NCBI GenBank assembly: GCA_029239545.1
Contig: JARBUQ010000003.1
Location: 1 to 32,548 of the forward strand
Source of the DNA: Paenibacillus sp.
GTDB lineage: Bacteria > Bacillota > Bacilli > Paenibacillales > NBRC-103111
Reading direction: 5' to 3'
DNA length: 32,548 nucleotides
Shown here: piece by piece, positions 1 through 8,820 of the stretch
How positions within the stretch are numbered: position 1 is the first letter of the stretch
Layout of the letters: every line of letters starts with the position of its first letter
The notes under the pieces: generated by a model
Databases searched by the model: none
What the model was told of the DNA's origin: nothing
Seen by the model: the letters and a program-made list of their open reading frames with translations, nothing else
Position numbers and translations under genes: made by a program

Positions 1-140
1 GAATCAGCCGATTTAATTGCAGGACCGAAACTCACTCTCTCTACACGATCCCCGAGTCGATTCTCTTGCCTGTTTACTTCTGCAACCAATCCGGCCTCAC
101 TCGTCGGGTCAACGCAATTTATTTGCTTTTTACAGCTCAT
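1..140 (-). CDS. possible 5' part of an unrecognised gene running off the window
   Basis: The minus frame opening at the ATG at 140 stays open to the window edge (46 codons seen). It starts with MSCKKQINCV and is rich in charged residues. GGTGGTGG lies just before the ATG and could serve as a weak SD; GTG codons at 149 and 146 are alternatives. The gene would lie just after the ABC-F terminator, in the same orientation. I do not recognise the protein, and the plus-strand open frame over the same bases is equally unsupported, so this is only a tentative call. Confidence 0.22.
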   Translation of the reverse strand, partial: MSCKKQINCVDPTSEAGLVAEVNRQENRLGDRVERVSFGPAIKSAD

Positions 141-219
141 TTCCACCACCCAGACAAGGAACCGAGCATAGGAAGCCCCTTCGCTCTCCCGCAGAATCTT
201 ATACTTTCTGGTAAGTTCA

Positions 220-261
220 TAAAATAAAAAAAAGCTATTGAGAGCATTACACTCAATAGCT
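220..261 (-). terminator. intrinsic terminator of the ABC-F gene
   Basis: On the minus strand a perfect 10-bp stem, AGCTATTGAG (252-261 side) and CTCAATAGCT (233-242 side), encloses a 9-nt loop and is followed by a run of T interrupted by one A (221-232). It lies just after the ABC-F stop codon. Confidence 0.9.
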
Positions 262-272
262 TCGTTTCTTCT

Positions 273-1835
273 TTATTTCGACTTCACGTTCTGGTTTGAC
301 CATTCTTCCACATTCCAGGTTTTGGTTACCCAACCCTCATAGAATTCCGGCTCATGGCTGACTAGAAGAATTGTGCCCTTGTACTCTTTGAGTGCCCGCT
401 TCAGCTCCTCTTTGGCTACTACGTCCAAGTGATTGGTCGGCTCGTCAAATAAGATCCAATTGCTCTCATCCATCAACAGCTTGCATAAGCGAACCTTCGC
501 CTGCTCGCCCCCGCTCAGCATATTGAGCGGTCTTGTAATATGCTCATTGGTCAGGCCGCAACGAGCTAGGGCACCACGAACTTCATTCTGATTCATATGA
601 GGAAACGCATTCCACACATCATCGATTGGAGTGGAGTTGCCTGCCTTCGTCTCCTGCTCAAAATAAGCAGGGAATAAAAAGTCTCCGCGTTCAGTCTTCC
701 CGCTATAAGGCTCAACTCTGCCCAAAATCGTCTTCAGCAAGGTGGATTTACCTACGCCATTGCACCCGACAATAGCTATTTTCTCTCCGCGTTCAATGAG
801 TACATTCATCTTAGGGAGGAGCGGGTAAGTATAGCCGATTTCCATATCTTCACCACGGAATACGAGCTTCCCGCTTGAACGAGCGTCTTTAAATACAAAT
901 GTCGGCTTCATTGCAGTTTCCGGACGATCGATCCGGTCAATTCGATCCAACTGCTTCTCCCGGCTCTTGGCTCGACCTGAAGTGGAATACCGTGCCTTGT
1001 TTCGTTGGATAAAGTCTTCCTGCTTCTTGATAAACTCCTGCTGCTTCTCATATGCGCTAATATGCTGGTTCTTATTCATCTCCGCCATGGACAGGAACTT
1101 CTCGTAATTAGCCGTATAACGAGTCAGCTTGGAAAATTCCAAGTGGTATATAATATCCACAACCTGATTCATAAAGTCCGTATCATGGGAAATCAACATA
1201 AACGCATAGGGGTAATTTTTCAAATAGTTGGTTAACCATTGAATATGCTCGACATCCAAATAGTTGGTAGGCTCATCAAGGAGCAGCACCATAGGCTTCT
1301 CCAGAAGCAGCTTGGCCAAGAGCACCTTCGTACGCTGACCTCCGCTTAAGCTTGCCACATCCCGCTCGAGACCAATGGCGTCAATACCTAGACCGTTGGC
1401 CATTTCTTCGACCTTGACATCTAGCAAATAAAATCCGCTCGTCTCCAATCGATCCTGAATGTCACCCATTTGCTCAAGCAAGAGCTCTAACTCCTCGGGC
1501 GTAGCATCCCCCATCTTATCCGTAATCTCCATCAGCTCACGCTCTTGCTCGAGCAACGGTAGAAAAGCGTCCTTTAGTACATCACGAATCGTCTTACCTG
1601 GTGTAAGAGTAGTATGCTGATCAAGGTAGCCATACTGAACTCTGGGAGTCCACTCTACTTTGCCAGTATCCTTTAATACTTTACCGGTCAAAATATTCAT
1701 CATTGTCGATTTGCCCACGCCGTTAGCGCCGACAAGTCCTACATGTTCGCCAGCTAACAAACGAAAAGAAACGTTCTGGAATAGAACGCGATCTCCGAAG
1801 CTGTGGCTTAATTCTTCAACAGTCAAAAGGCTCAT
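273..1835 (-). CDS. ABC-F family ATP-binding protein (duplicated ATPase, no membrane domain)
   Basis: A 520-residue soluble protein with two ABC ATPase halves. The first has Walker A GANGVGKST (about 36-44), signature LSGGQ and Walker B LLLDEPTNYLD. The second has GCNGVGKST (about 358), LSGGEQ and LFDEPTNHLD. A charged helical linker (about 240-310, rich in K, E and Q) joins them, as in ABC-F proteins that act on the ribosome rather than as transporters. No transmembrane segment is visible. The ATG at 1835 has AGGAG about 11 nt upstream. Known ABC-F roles include translation-factor activity and antibiotic resistance by ribosome protection; the sequence alone does not say which applies. It resembles the housekeeping YbiT/YfmM-like group more than a dedicated resistance protein, but I am not sure. 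It lies 59 nt after the Dabb gene and ends at its own terminator. Confidence 0.93.
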   Translation of the reverse strand: MSLLTVEELSHSFGDRVLFQNVSFRLLAGEHVGLVGANGVGKSTMMNILTGKVLKDTGKVEWTPRVQYGYLDQHTTLTPGKTIRDVLKDAFLPLLEQERELMEITDKMGDATPEELELLLEQMGDIQDRLETSGFYLLDVKVEEMANGLGIDAIGLERDVASLSGGQRTKVLLAKLLLEKPMVLLLDEPTNYLDVEHIQWLTNYLKNYPYAFMLISHDTDFMNQVVDIIYHLEFSKLTRYTANYEKFLSMAEMNKNQHISAYEKQQEFIKKQEDFIQRNKARYSTSGRAKSREKQLDRIDRIDRPETAMKPTFVFKDARSSGKLVFRGEDMEIGYTYPLLPKMNVLIERGEKIAIVGCNGVGKSTLLKTILGRVEPYSGKTERGDFLFPAYFEQETKAGNSTPIDDVWNAFPHMNQNEVRGALARCGLTNEHITRPLNMLSGGEQAKVRLCKLLMDESNWILFDEPTNHLDVVAKEELKRALKEYKGTILLVSHEPEFYEGWVTKTWNVEEWSNQNVKSK

Positions 1836-1894
1836 TGGTGTTCAATCTCCTGCTTTCTTCTACTTTGTTGACTTAAACCGTTCTGGAGAAACAT

Positions 1895-2182
1895 TTAGCT
1901 CTCGAAATCAATTGCGACTGCAGATTCCCGTACGGTTGCGATATAAGCAACTACTTCCTGATGGATCGGATGTACCTGATACTCATTCATAGCGTCCAGG
2001 GATTCAAACTTGGTAATGAGTCCAATATCGTAGGAGCGTTCAGAACGAACAATATCTTGACCAACTTCAATTGATAAAAGCTGAGGAATTTTCCCTTCCA
2101 TCCCGCGCAGCAATCCGATCATTTTGTCAGCAGCTTCTTGGCTTTTATCCTTCATTTTAAACAATACGATGTGTGTTAGCAA
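1895..2182 (-). CDS. Dabb (stress-responsive alpha/beta-barrel) domain protein
   Basis: A 95-residue protein starting LTHIVLFKMKD, the typical opening of the Dabb ferredoxin-like barrel family, with the usual single-domain length and an HPIHQEVV stretch near the middle. Dabb proteins are mostly dimeric; many are of unknown function and some act as monooxygenase- or cyclase-like enzymes. The start chosen is TTG at 2182, with AAGGGG 9 nt upstream. A longer reading from 2281 would overlap the FHA gene and add 33 residues unlike the family. A weak promoter-like TACAAT sits at 2217-2222, so the gene may be transcribed separately from the Tad operon. The specific substrate cannot be told. Confidence 0.85.
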   Translation of the reverse strand: MLTHIVLFKMKDKSQEAADKMIGLLRGMEGKIPQLLSIEVGQDIVRSERSYDIGLITKFESLDAMNEYQVHPIHQEVVAYIATVRESAVAIDFES

Positions 2183-2228
2183 CGTTAACTTCCCCTTTTT
2201 TGACAAGAATAGCTCTATTGTATCACAC

Positions 2229-3917
2229 TTATTCCGTCTTAAAAACAAATTGCGTGCGGATGATGCACAATTTGTCTCCATTTGCCAGAGGATAAGATTT
2301 ATAGGGTATCATCCGCTCACCGTTCCATGTAGTTCCATTGGTCGATCCGAGATCTTGCGCATAATAGCTATCGCTTCGCTTCATAATCTCCAAATGATGC
2401 TTCGATACCCCTGGTTTGTCCAAGCAATACACATCATGCCCACCTACCCGCCCGATGATAAAGCTGTCTGTCTCTATCATTATAGTTTCTGCAGGGCTCC
2501 CAGAATCTTTACTAATTTCTAGCCAAGGATAATGCAGGGAGGTTTCTTCATCCTCCAAAGTACCGTTCAAAGAAGATTCCAGCAATACCGTAGCAAGCTG
2601 CTGATGCTGTGATAAAGGGATCCGTTCTATGAGAGTAGAAGCAGGTTCAGCCTTTTCCATATTTGCAGAGGGCATAGAGGGCACTGCTTGCGGATAATGC
2701 CAGTTTGTTACGGGGGATGCCTCGGAAGCCTTCAACATCTGATTCTCCGACTGTTCATTATGAATGTCATCCGCGCTAACTGCTGATGATTCCACGCCAT
2801 TCTCATTGAGGAGCCATTTAGGACGAGCTCGAACCGCAAGGGCTGTGACAACAGCAATAATAAAGCTTCCAAAAAGTATGAGCAGAAACTCAGCCCGGGA
2901 GGTTGTATCCGTGTAGAAGCTCCACATAAAGCAAATAATGGCGAGAGAGGCAACAACCAAATAAGCTGATTTCCGAACGGAAACCGTTCGTGCAGCGAAT
3001 CCGGTCTCCCTATGGATCGGCAGTTCTCCCGTGTTCGAGGAAGGTCCAACTTCATCCTTTAATTCTCGAATCCGTTTCATCCAGCTAACAGGTCCTCTGG
3101 CAATTGAAGGACTGGATAACAAGTCGTCATTTGCACCCTTTGAATTCGCATTGGAGTTTAGAGATGGGGTGATCTTCAAAGGTTTAGCTGATTGGCTATT
3201 TGGACTGGGCGTAATGATTGACGAAGGATTATCGTAGGAAATCCATGCTGGTCGCGGCTTGCTAAGAACAGGTGTTTCAAAATCATGGGCGTGAGTGGCG
3301 GTGGGCGGGTTGATTCCAATAAAAGCAGCTGAGTCAGATAACACCAGGGTCAGGAGCCGTTCCTTCATCTCACCAAACCGAATTAAGTCATCACCTAGGA
3401 GAAGTAAAACTTGCGGGATCTGGTCGCCCTCCATTGAAGCGATAGAAGCTAGACACTGACTGGAAAATTGTCTAAGCTGTTCATGTATCGAAACTTCTCC
3501 GGCGTAGCTCCTGAGAGGAATGTAAGTGAAGAAAAGATCCGTAATATCATTACCTGTAAAAATATAATGTTTGTTCAGCATAACATTGTCGCTATCTAAC
3601 ATGTAACCGCTGCAATCAGCCAAAGCAGAAACAGTATGGAGCATCAGACGTAAATATTGATCCTGGGTCAGTCGCTCTCTTCGCAGTCGATGTGCTAACA
3701 TTTTTTTGCCGCCGATCTCATACAGCAGTTTGAGCGTATGATCGACCTGCTCTACTTCTACATGAAGCAATCTTGGAATTTTATTGTGATTCAGCATTTC
3801 CACTTGAATAGAAATGAGATCTTCTTCTCGCAGCTCCGGAGTCCTGTCTATTTGAAGATGATGATTGCCGTTATTTGAAGTATAATCCAGTCTCAGACCA
3901 CATATGTGTTCGCTCAT
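2229..3917 (-). CDS. FHA domain protein of the Tad operon (DUF6382-like N-terminus)
   Basis: A 562-residue protein. Residues 1 to about 200 resemble the DUF6382 domain found with Tad loci. A Ser/Pro/Asn-rich linker follows (about 215-300), then two membrane segments (about 317-337 and 343-363), a second low-complexity linker, and a C-terminal FHA domain (about 475-562). The FHA domain has the GR pair at 489-490, VSKHH at about 504-508 and LGSTNGT at about 523-529, the residues that bind phosphothreonine. The start is ATG 3917, with AAGGAGC 6 nt upstream; the longer frame to 3959 would overlap the peptidase gene. It is the last Tad gene, 20 nt after the peptidase. A membrane-anchored phosphothreonine reader, in the same locus as a Ser/Thr kinase, suggests phosphorylation-controlled pilus assembly (inference). 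Confidence 0.9.
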   Translation of the reverse strand: MSEHICGLRLDYTSNNGNHHLQIDRTPELREEDLISIQVEMLNHNKIPRLLHVEVEQVDHTLKLLYEIGGKKMLAHRLRRERLTQDQYLRLMLHTVSALADCSGYMLDSDNVMLNKHYIFTGNDITDLFFTYIPLRSYAGEVSIHEQLRQFSSQCLASIASMEGDQIPQVLLLLGDDLIRFGEMKERLLTLVLSDSAAFIGINPPTATHAHDFETPVLSKPRPAWISYDNPSSIITPSPNSQSAKPLKITPSLNSNANSKGANDDLLSSPSIARGPVSWMKRIRELKDEVGPSSNTGELPIHRETGFAARTVSVRKSAYLVVASLAIICFMWSFYTDTTSRAEFLLILFGSFIIAVVTALAVRARPKWLLNENGVESSAVSADDIHNEQSENQMLKASEASPVTNWHYPQAVPSMPSANMEKAEPASTLIERIPLSQHQQLATVLLESSLNGTLEDEETSLHYPWLEISKDSGSPAETIMIETDSFIIGRVGGHDVYCLDKPGVSKHHLEIMKRSDSYYAQDLGSTNGTTWNGERMIPYKSYPLANGDKLCIIRTQFVFKTE

Positions 3918-3937
3918 AACAAGCTCCTTTCCGAACG

Positions 3938-4456
3938 TCATAACCCGAGAGTCCACCATGTTAATCCCATTGCCGGCAGCACGGCATACATGAATGGAAA
4001 TTTAAGAGTTTCCGCTCTTCGCAATGCCTGGATAGGTTTTAAATTTCTCCAGACCCATATGCCGAACAGCACGGCAAATATTTGACCCAGCCGGTTAGCC
4101 AGCTCGCGTCTCCACACTACAATGACTAAACCCACAATACCTGCACATACAATTGAGTTCATCATGCTGTATACAACAAATTGAGCCCCAGTTAGTGCAC
4201 CAATTGCCCCAAATAACTTGACATCTCCTGCACCAACAGCTCCAATCATATATAATCCAAACATCAAGGCAAAACCAAGCAGCAGCCCTGCGGCTGAATC
4301 CCAGAAGCTTGCGGTACCTCCACCCACTCCCATCGCGGCCATCACTAAACCTGTGAGCATAGCAGGGATCGTTAAGCTGTTTGCAATTTTGGCTTGCCTG
4401 ACATCCTGAATAAAGGCGACAGCAAGCAACAAGGATAATGCCATATAACCTAACAT
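3938..4456 (-). CDS. prepilin peptidase, A24 family (TadV/CpaA type)
   Basis: A 172-residue polytopic membrane protein with about five hydrophobic segments. Both aspartates of the A24 aspartic peptidases are visible: D18 in FIQDVRQ, and the GxGD motif in GAVGAGDVKLFG (about residues 73-84). There is no N-methyltransferase domain, which fits the short TadV/CpaA form rather than PilD. It should cleave the leader peptides of the Flp pilin and TadE-like proteins encoded upstream. ATG 4456 has AAGGAG 10 nt upstream. It lies 21 nt after the second TadE-like gene in the same operon. Confidence 0.93.
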   Translation of the reverse strand: MLGYMALSLLLAVAFIQDVRQAKIANSLTIPAMLTGLVMAAMGVGGGTASFWDSAAGLLLGFALMFGLYMIGAVGAGDVKLFGAIGALTGAQFVVYSMMNSIVCAGIVGLVIVVWRRELANRLGQIFAVLFGIWVWRNLKPIQALRRAETLKFPFMYAVLPAMGLTWWTLGL

Positions 4457-4477
4457 AATCTGGATTCTCCTTCCTTC

Positions 4478-5155
4478 TTAATAAGCTCCAACCCACAGCC
4501 GCTCATAGGACTGCTTGCGAAGTGTAACGGTACGTGCTGCGAAAGGAAGAGGGAGACTGACATCATATTCCGCCTCAACACCGATAAAAGCCTGGTCACC
4601 ACGAAACAGATTTGGAAGCTTGACATTCACTACCCTTAACCTCTCGGCATTGATCACATTTGGATCCGCTGCCTGCATAACAAGCTTCTTGAATGCCGCC
4701 TGAACGATTGGTTGGACAGGATCATCCCATATCGAAGAAGCCTGATCTTGAGCGCTCTGTTCAATGGACATTCGGAATTGTTGTTCCCAATCTACCAAGC
4801 TGAGTATAAAGTCCGGAATAAACGCCTCATAGCGATCTGCCCACTGCTCACCCTGAAGAAGCTTATCTCTTGCAGAAATGACTCGACTGGTAACATCGCC
4901 TACAAGAACACCGACCGAGCTGTTTTCATAGGAAGCTTTTGCTTCTCTAGCAAGCAATTGCATAGGATAACCATAAGCTGCAATCGGCTTTGTCGTTTCA
5001 GTTAGTGCTCGCTGCAGGGCCAGATCGGTCACAGCTAACTGAATGACAACTGCCATAGCAAGGACAAAAGCTAGAAAAAACGGCATAATGAGCGCCGCCT
5101 CCAGCACAATACCGCCTTGCTCCTGCTTACACCAACGAAGCCAATTCTTAGACAC
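4478..5155 (-). CDS. TadE-like minor pseudopilin
   Basis: A 225-residue protein with a short basic N-terminus, then CKQEQGGIVLEAALIMPFF. The G|GIVLE arrangement gives glutamate at +5 after the processing glycine, followed by one hydrophobic helix, as in TadE/TadF pseudopilins. The rest is a predicted extracytoplasmic domain of mixed alpha/beta character. The GTG at 5155 (MSKNW) has AGAGGAG 11 nt upstream and is preferred over the TTG at 5185, which overlaps the preceding stop codon and has no SD. It sits between the DUF5702-like gene and the prepilin peptidase that would process it. It probably caps or primes the pilus, by family analogy. Confidence 0.87.
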   Translation of the reverse strand: MSKNWLRWCKQEQGGIVLEAALIMPFFLAFVLAMAVVIQLAVTDLALQRALTETTKPIAAYGYPMQLLAREAKASYENSSVGVLVGDVTSRVISARDKLLQGEQWADRYEAFIPDFILSLVDWEQQFRMSIEQSAQDQASSIWDDPVQPIVQAAFKKLVMQAADPNVINAERLRVVNVKLPNLFRGDQAFIGVEAEYDVSLPLPFAARTVTLRKQSYERLWVGAY

Positions 5156-5181
5156 GATCCACCATTCTCCTCTGATCCGAG

Positions 5182-7482
5182 TCAATAGGACATGTAGGCT
5201 GTATGCCCTATATACACTCGATTACGTTTCACCTCATAATCTAGTAACGGCTCCAAAAAAGGAAAGAACCACAGCCGCTCAGTGGCGACTACATGGCCTT
5301 GCATGTATGTATGCTTTGTCGTAAGATCGCGACCTGTGTTAGCTTCGATCAACGCTTGCATACGGGACATTGTAGTCAGATTATTGCTGTGGAGCATATA
5401 AAAAATTCTCAAATAATCTTTATAATTCATCGTAACTGCATTTCCTGCCAGCTTCTCCGATACGGGAACGGAGAGCCCGTCGACCAGCTTGGTCATATCC
5501 TGATATGCCTTCACAGCTCCTTCCGCTGCTGCCCATACGATCGTTAGCAGAGGAGATCCGGCAGCACCAATCAGTTTCGCCTCTGTACTGAATAATGCTT
5601 CAGTCGTTCTGATAGCCAGGCGCAATGCAAACATCTCTGCATAGGCAGAGGATTGATTAAGCATGCAGGAGGCATGTCCGTATAAAATGTATTCGGCCTC
5701 TTGATTGTACAAAGCATGCTGCTGAGGATTCGATAAAGCCGCAGAACGTATGACCTTCCCCCCACCTTCGGGTTGTTTACCGAACGTTCTATAATTAAAT
5801 TTCTCAAGAGCAAACTCGTTCACGTATAATTCGTCTCTGAACGAGCCTGCCAAGTTCGTTATCATAGGCACGATAGTGTCAATCAATTGAAAGGCCCTGC
5901 TCTTTGCTGCTTCTCCGCTGCTGAGTGCTCCATTAGAATTGACGCCGCCATTAGGTGCTGAACCGGGTTGTACTCGATTGTATTCCATATACTTCGCGGC
6001 AAGAGAAATTGATGTGGGATTGGAGCCCCCTTTCTCCAAGCTCTCATAAATGGTTTGTCCCCCGCTTAACCCCCCGCATTCTGCTACTAGCTTTTTTAAT
6101 TGATCTACGACCTCATTAATACGATTAAGCTGAGTCTGGCGCTCTCTATCGTTGGATGCACTCGCCTGCTTTCTTTTGTCTTCCTCCGCCTGTCGGCTCG
6201 CGATAACCTCTGAAGCTCTTGCCGCATAAGCTGCGTTGGATTCGGAGAGGATGCCATATCTCTCAGGGGTCCACCTGTTATCTCCGAGAAAAGGGGTTGT
6301 CGCATGCATAGCACCTGCAAAACCATTCATTAATCCAGCTGCGCTGCTGGCCTCCACTTTGTAAAGAGCATAATAGGAGCCAGGTTTCACGATATGAGCT
6401 GCTGCATCTGCTGTCAAGATTGGAGCTGTCCCTGCTGCTGCAGATGTGGAAACATAGCTCCGAATGGAGTCGTCCAGCTTCTGCGCTTCATCTAGCCGGG
6501 CTGTAACAGCTTCCTGCAAGCTCACTAGAAGAGCCGCGTCTCTTACGGTCTCCGCCTTCGTGATCTCGAGCAGCAGCGTATATTGGGGAATGACACGCAA
6601 TAAAGTTTGTAAATCCGTCATTTGCTCGCTTAGAGAGGTTATGCTGCTCTGCAAAGCATTTATATTGCTTTGAGCCTCTACAATTAATTGCTGATTTTCT
6701 TTAGCCTTCTTAAGAAGCTCCTGCAGCGCAAAGGACTGAACGGTCAGTGCTTCTGCAAGCCGTCCATTCTGCTTCTCAAGCGCTTGAAGAGACTCTTGAA
6801 TCGCTGATATATCCCAAATCCCAATCCTTGCGCTTAATTGATCCAGTTCAGAGAGCCGAATGGCATGATAGGCACGAAAGATAGCGGTCTTCTCTTTCAT
6901 CTTCAGCAGCAAGTCCCACGCTTCATCCAGAGCCTGCTCACGTTTAAGCACAAGGCTTTCGATCTCCTGGGCCTGTTTGTTAAAAGCAGCCGCTCCCGAC
7001 AAAGCCGCAACGGTATTCGATCCCCCCATAAGCTTATCCATAACCTGAACAGTAAACTCAGCGGGTGCCCTATACTTCATTTCTTCTAATATTTGCTGGC
7101 GAAACACCGTATGGTTAGCGAGGGTGTATAGTCCTTTCAATTGAATGGATTGCTCGTCCGCTGCTGGTCTGACCAACGTCCATACCCTGGACGTGGCGCT
7201 TATCTCCGTATTCCGGGAGAGCACCTCCTGGAACAAGTGCTCCGCATCTTCTTCATTCAATCCTAGTGCATATAACCCATAGTCTTTCAGAACGTTATCA
7301 TAGGCTGACAATGTGGACCGAAGGGCAGCCTTGAGTGAAACATCTGATTCACGCTCTGCGATCCTTATTCTCACGATATCAATAAGAACCGCGTGAAATA
7401 TAAACATGGGGGCAATGATGAGCATTAGAAATACAGATGCAGATCCTCTTGATGATTTCCAAAATCTTAGTAAGCTTTTCAA
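5182..7482 (-). CDS. TadG-like / DUF5702-type Tad pilus protein
   Basis: A 766-residue protein with a single N-terminal hydrophobic segment (about 16-40, after the basic stretch RFWKSSRGSASV). A large exported region follows, with heavy heptad-like coiled-coil content between about 150 and 340 (many Leu, Gln, Glu and Lys). The C-terminal half is of mixed composition. It has no +5 glutamate after the glycine, so it resembles a TadG-type membrane-tethered protein more than a processed pilin. Its size and place in Tad operons match the DUF5702 family of Bacillota. TTG 7482 has GGGAG 8 nt upstream; TTG 7488 is too close to that SD. The exact role is unknown; it may be an adhesin or assembly scaffold of the pilus. 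Confidence 0.8.
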   Translation of the reverse strand: MKSLLRFWKSSRGSASVFLMLIIAPMFIFHAVLIDIVRIRIAERESDVSLKAALRSTLSAYDNVLKDYGLYALGLNEEDAEHLFQEVLSRNTEISATSRVWTLVRPAADEQSIQLKGLYTLANHTVFRQQILEEMKYRAPAEFTVQVMDKLMGGSNTVAALSGAAAFNKQAQEIESLVLKREQALDEAWDLLLKMKEKTAIFRAYHAIRLSELDQLSARIGIWDISAIQESLQALEKQNGRLAEALTVQSFALQELLKKAKENQQLIVEAQSNINALQSSITSLSEQMTDLQTLLRVIPQYTLLLEITKAETVRDAALLVSLQEAVTARLDEAQKLDDSIRSYVSTSAAAGTAPILTADAAAHIVKPGSYYALYKVEASSAAGLMNGFAGAMHATTPFLGDNRWTPERYGILSESNAAYAARASEVIASRQAEEDKRKQASASNDRERQTQLNRINEVVDQLKKLVAECGGLSGGQTIYESLEKGGSNPTSISLAAKYMEYNRVQPGSAPNGGVNSNGALSSGEAAKSRAFQLIDTIVPMITNLAGSFRDELYVNEFALEKFNYRTFGKQPEGGGKVIRSAALSNPQQHALYNQEAEYILYGHASCMLNQSSAYAEMFALRLAIRTTEALFSTEAKLIGAAGSPLLTIVWAAAEGAVKAYQDMTKLVDGLSVPVSEKLAGNAVTMNYKDYLRIFYMLHSNNLTTMSRMQALIEANTGRDLTTKHTYMQGHVVATERLWFFPFLEPLLDYEVKRNRVYIGHTAYMSY

Positions 7483-7519
7483 ATCCAATCTCCCTTCTGA
7501 ACATACGGGAGAAGACCGC

Positions 7520-8518
7520 TCACGAATGAATCACTACGATAATCCCCCGCTTCTCCAATTCTTTACGCAGTGGCTTGGACGGCCCCAACTTCCCATTGCG
7601 ACTATCGCGAAAAAAGTGCCAAACAACCCCTCTTACTTGACCAGCTGTCTGAATAAGCTCCAAGTCTTTAGCAATTTGATGTTCGATTGATTCGGTCTTG
7701 GACGTATACCCGAACTTAGCCTCATGGAACAGCCCGTCAGGATCCAATGCATCGAGCTTCCTCTGCTGCCCTGACGCTGTCGTGACAAATACAGGAGCTG
7801 GACTGCCAAGCAAACTTCTTAAAAACTCAGCCGCTTCTTTCTCTGACTTCAATTGTACCTCCGCAGACGGCGGCTCATCTGTCTCAGTGGGAAGCGGAAT
7901 GGGTGATTCTCTATGAGAGAGCATATCTTTAAATCTGCCAGCGAGTGTAGTAACAAAATCAATTGTGCGAATAAGTTCTACAGGTTCCGTAACCACTGCT
8001 CGTACAGAAACATCCGTCGATGGCAAGAACCATCCTTTCGTCAAAGAAGGAAGCCGTGACTTTCTGTCCACCGCGACCTCTACCTGTCGGCTGTACAATC
8101 GATTTGAATAGCTAAGCCCTCCTTCAACCATGCCAGGTAATAAGGCGGCTGCTTTGCGAAGCTTGCCTTGAGGATTGGCAGGGTATTCCTCCGGTTCAAG
8201 TGAACTGACTGGAACGGAAAGGCGCGAGCTATCATTTTTCACCAAAAAACCGAACGCATCCGAGATGCTGTCACTGCCTGTCCTCCAATACAGCTTGTCA
8301 TACTGTCCTATCGGAAATGCACCAGTAATCAGATCCTTGGCGCTATTATCCCAGTTGGATGCAGAACGGTCGGCCACAGCAGCAGCGACAGCATATAGAT
8401 CGGAGCGGTTATACAGCATAAAGCTGAAACTTAACAGAGCAAGGAGTGCCAGCATCAAAACAGGGAATGTCAGAGATGCCTCCAATGTAAAGCTGCCAGA
8501 TTGGTCCTGACCAATCAT
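7520..8518 (-). CDS. TadE-like pseudopilin with C-terminal PD-(D/E)XK nuclease-like domain
   Basis: A 332-residue protein. The N-terminus MIGQDQSGSFTLEASLTF shows a class III processing site (G|SFTLE, glutamate at +5) and one hydrophobic helix, as in TadE. Residues to about 200 form an extracytoplasmic region, followed by a Pro/Glu-rich linker (about 203-222). The last ~100 residues look like a restriction-endonuclease-fold domain of the polymorphic-toxin kind: RKLDAL (D256), then HEAKFGY (E266, K268), then HQIAKDLELI, then WHFF (300-303) and a closing GIIVVIH strand. The start is ATG 8518, with AAGGAG 10 nt upstream; ATG 8542 overlaps the pilin stop but lacks an SD. The TadE assignment is firm; the nuclease-like fold is recognised by motif only, and activity is unproven. 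Confidence 0.82.
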   Translation of the reverse strand: MIGQDQSGSFTLEASLTFPVLMLALLALLSFSFMLYNRSDLYAVAAAVADRSASNWDNSAKDLITGAFPIGQYDKLYWRTGSDSISDAFGFLVKNDSSRLSVPVSSLEPEEYPANPQGKLRKAAALLPGMVEGGLSYSNRLYSRQVEVAVDRKSRLPSLTKGWFLPSTDVSVRAVVTEPVELIRTIDFVTTLAGRFKDMLSHRESPIPLPTETDEPPSAEVQLKSEKEAAEFLRSLLGSPAPVFVTTASGQQRKLDALDPDGLFHEAKFGYTSKTESIEHQIAKDLELIQTAGQVRGVVWHFFRDSRNGKLGPSKPLRKELEKRGIIVVIHS

Positions 8519-8538
8519 TCTTAACATTCTCCTTACCC

Positions 8539-8775
8539 TCATGGAGCAGCAGGTGATGTGCAGGTGCTGGGATTAGACAAACATTCCTTGTTCCCGGCGT
8601 TGCCTAACTCCTCGTTAGCTTGACCGAATAAAGATTTAATAAAGCTTAATATCCACTTGCGAAAGGCTACAGCAACGATAACAAGGACAGCGACAATAAG
8701 CAGAAGCTCAAGTGTCCCGAGCCCTTCCTCATCTTTCCAAACCTGATGCAACAAGCGTCGAATATAATGAAGCAT
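8539..8775 (-). CDS. Flp-type class IVb pilin precursor (major Tad pilin)
   Basis: A 78-residue protein. A basic leader (MLHYIRRLLHQVWKDEEG) ends in the processing site EEG|LGTLE, with cleavage expected after G18 and glutamate at +5 (E23). A hydrophobic helix LLLIVAVLVIVAV follows. A short C-terminal tail carries two cysteines (NKECLSNPSTC) that could form a small disulfide loop. ATG 8775 has GGGAGGAA 5 nt upstream, the strongest ribosome site in the operon, which fits an abundant subunit. The prepilin peptidase at 3938-4456 should process it, and TadB, TadC and CpaF assemble it. It is somewhat longer than classic Flp pilins and matches the Flp1-like form of Gram-positive Tad loci. Confidence 0.92.
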   Translation of the reverse strand: MLHYIRRLLHQVWKDEEGLGTLELLLIVAVLVIVAVAFRKWILSFIKSLFGQANEELGNAGNKECLSNPSTCTSPAAP

Positions 8776-8820
8776 AATGATTCCTCCCTACCTGATTTAT
8801 TAAAGCTTCAGCACGCAAAA

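Noticed and set aside
17..214. 65-codon plus-strand frame near the window start
   Set aside because: No SD, Ser/Pro-rich low-complexity product, and opposite to the direction of all neighbours.
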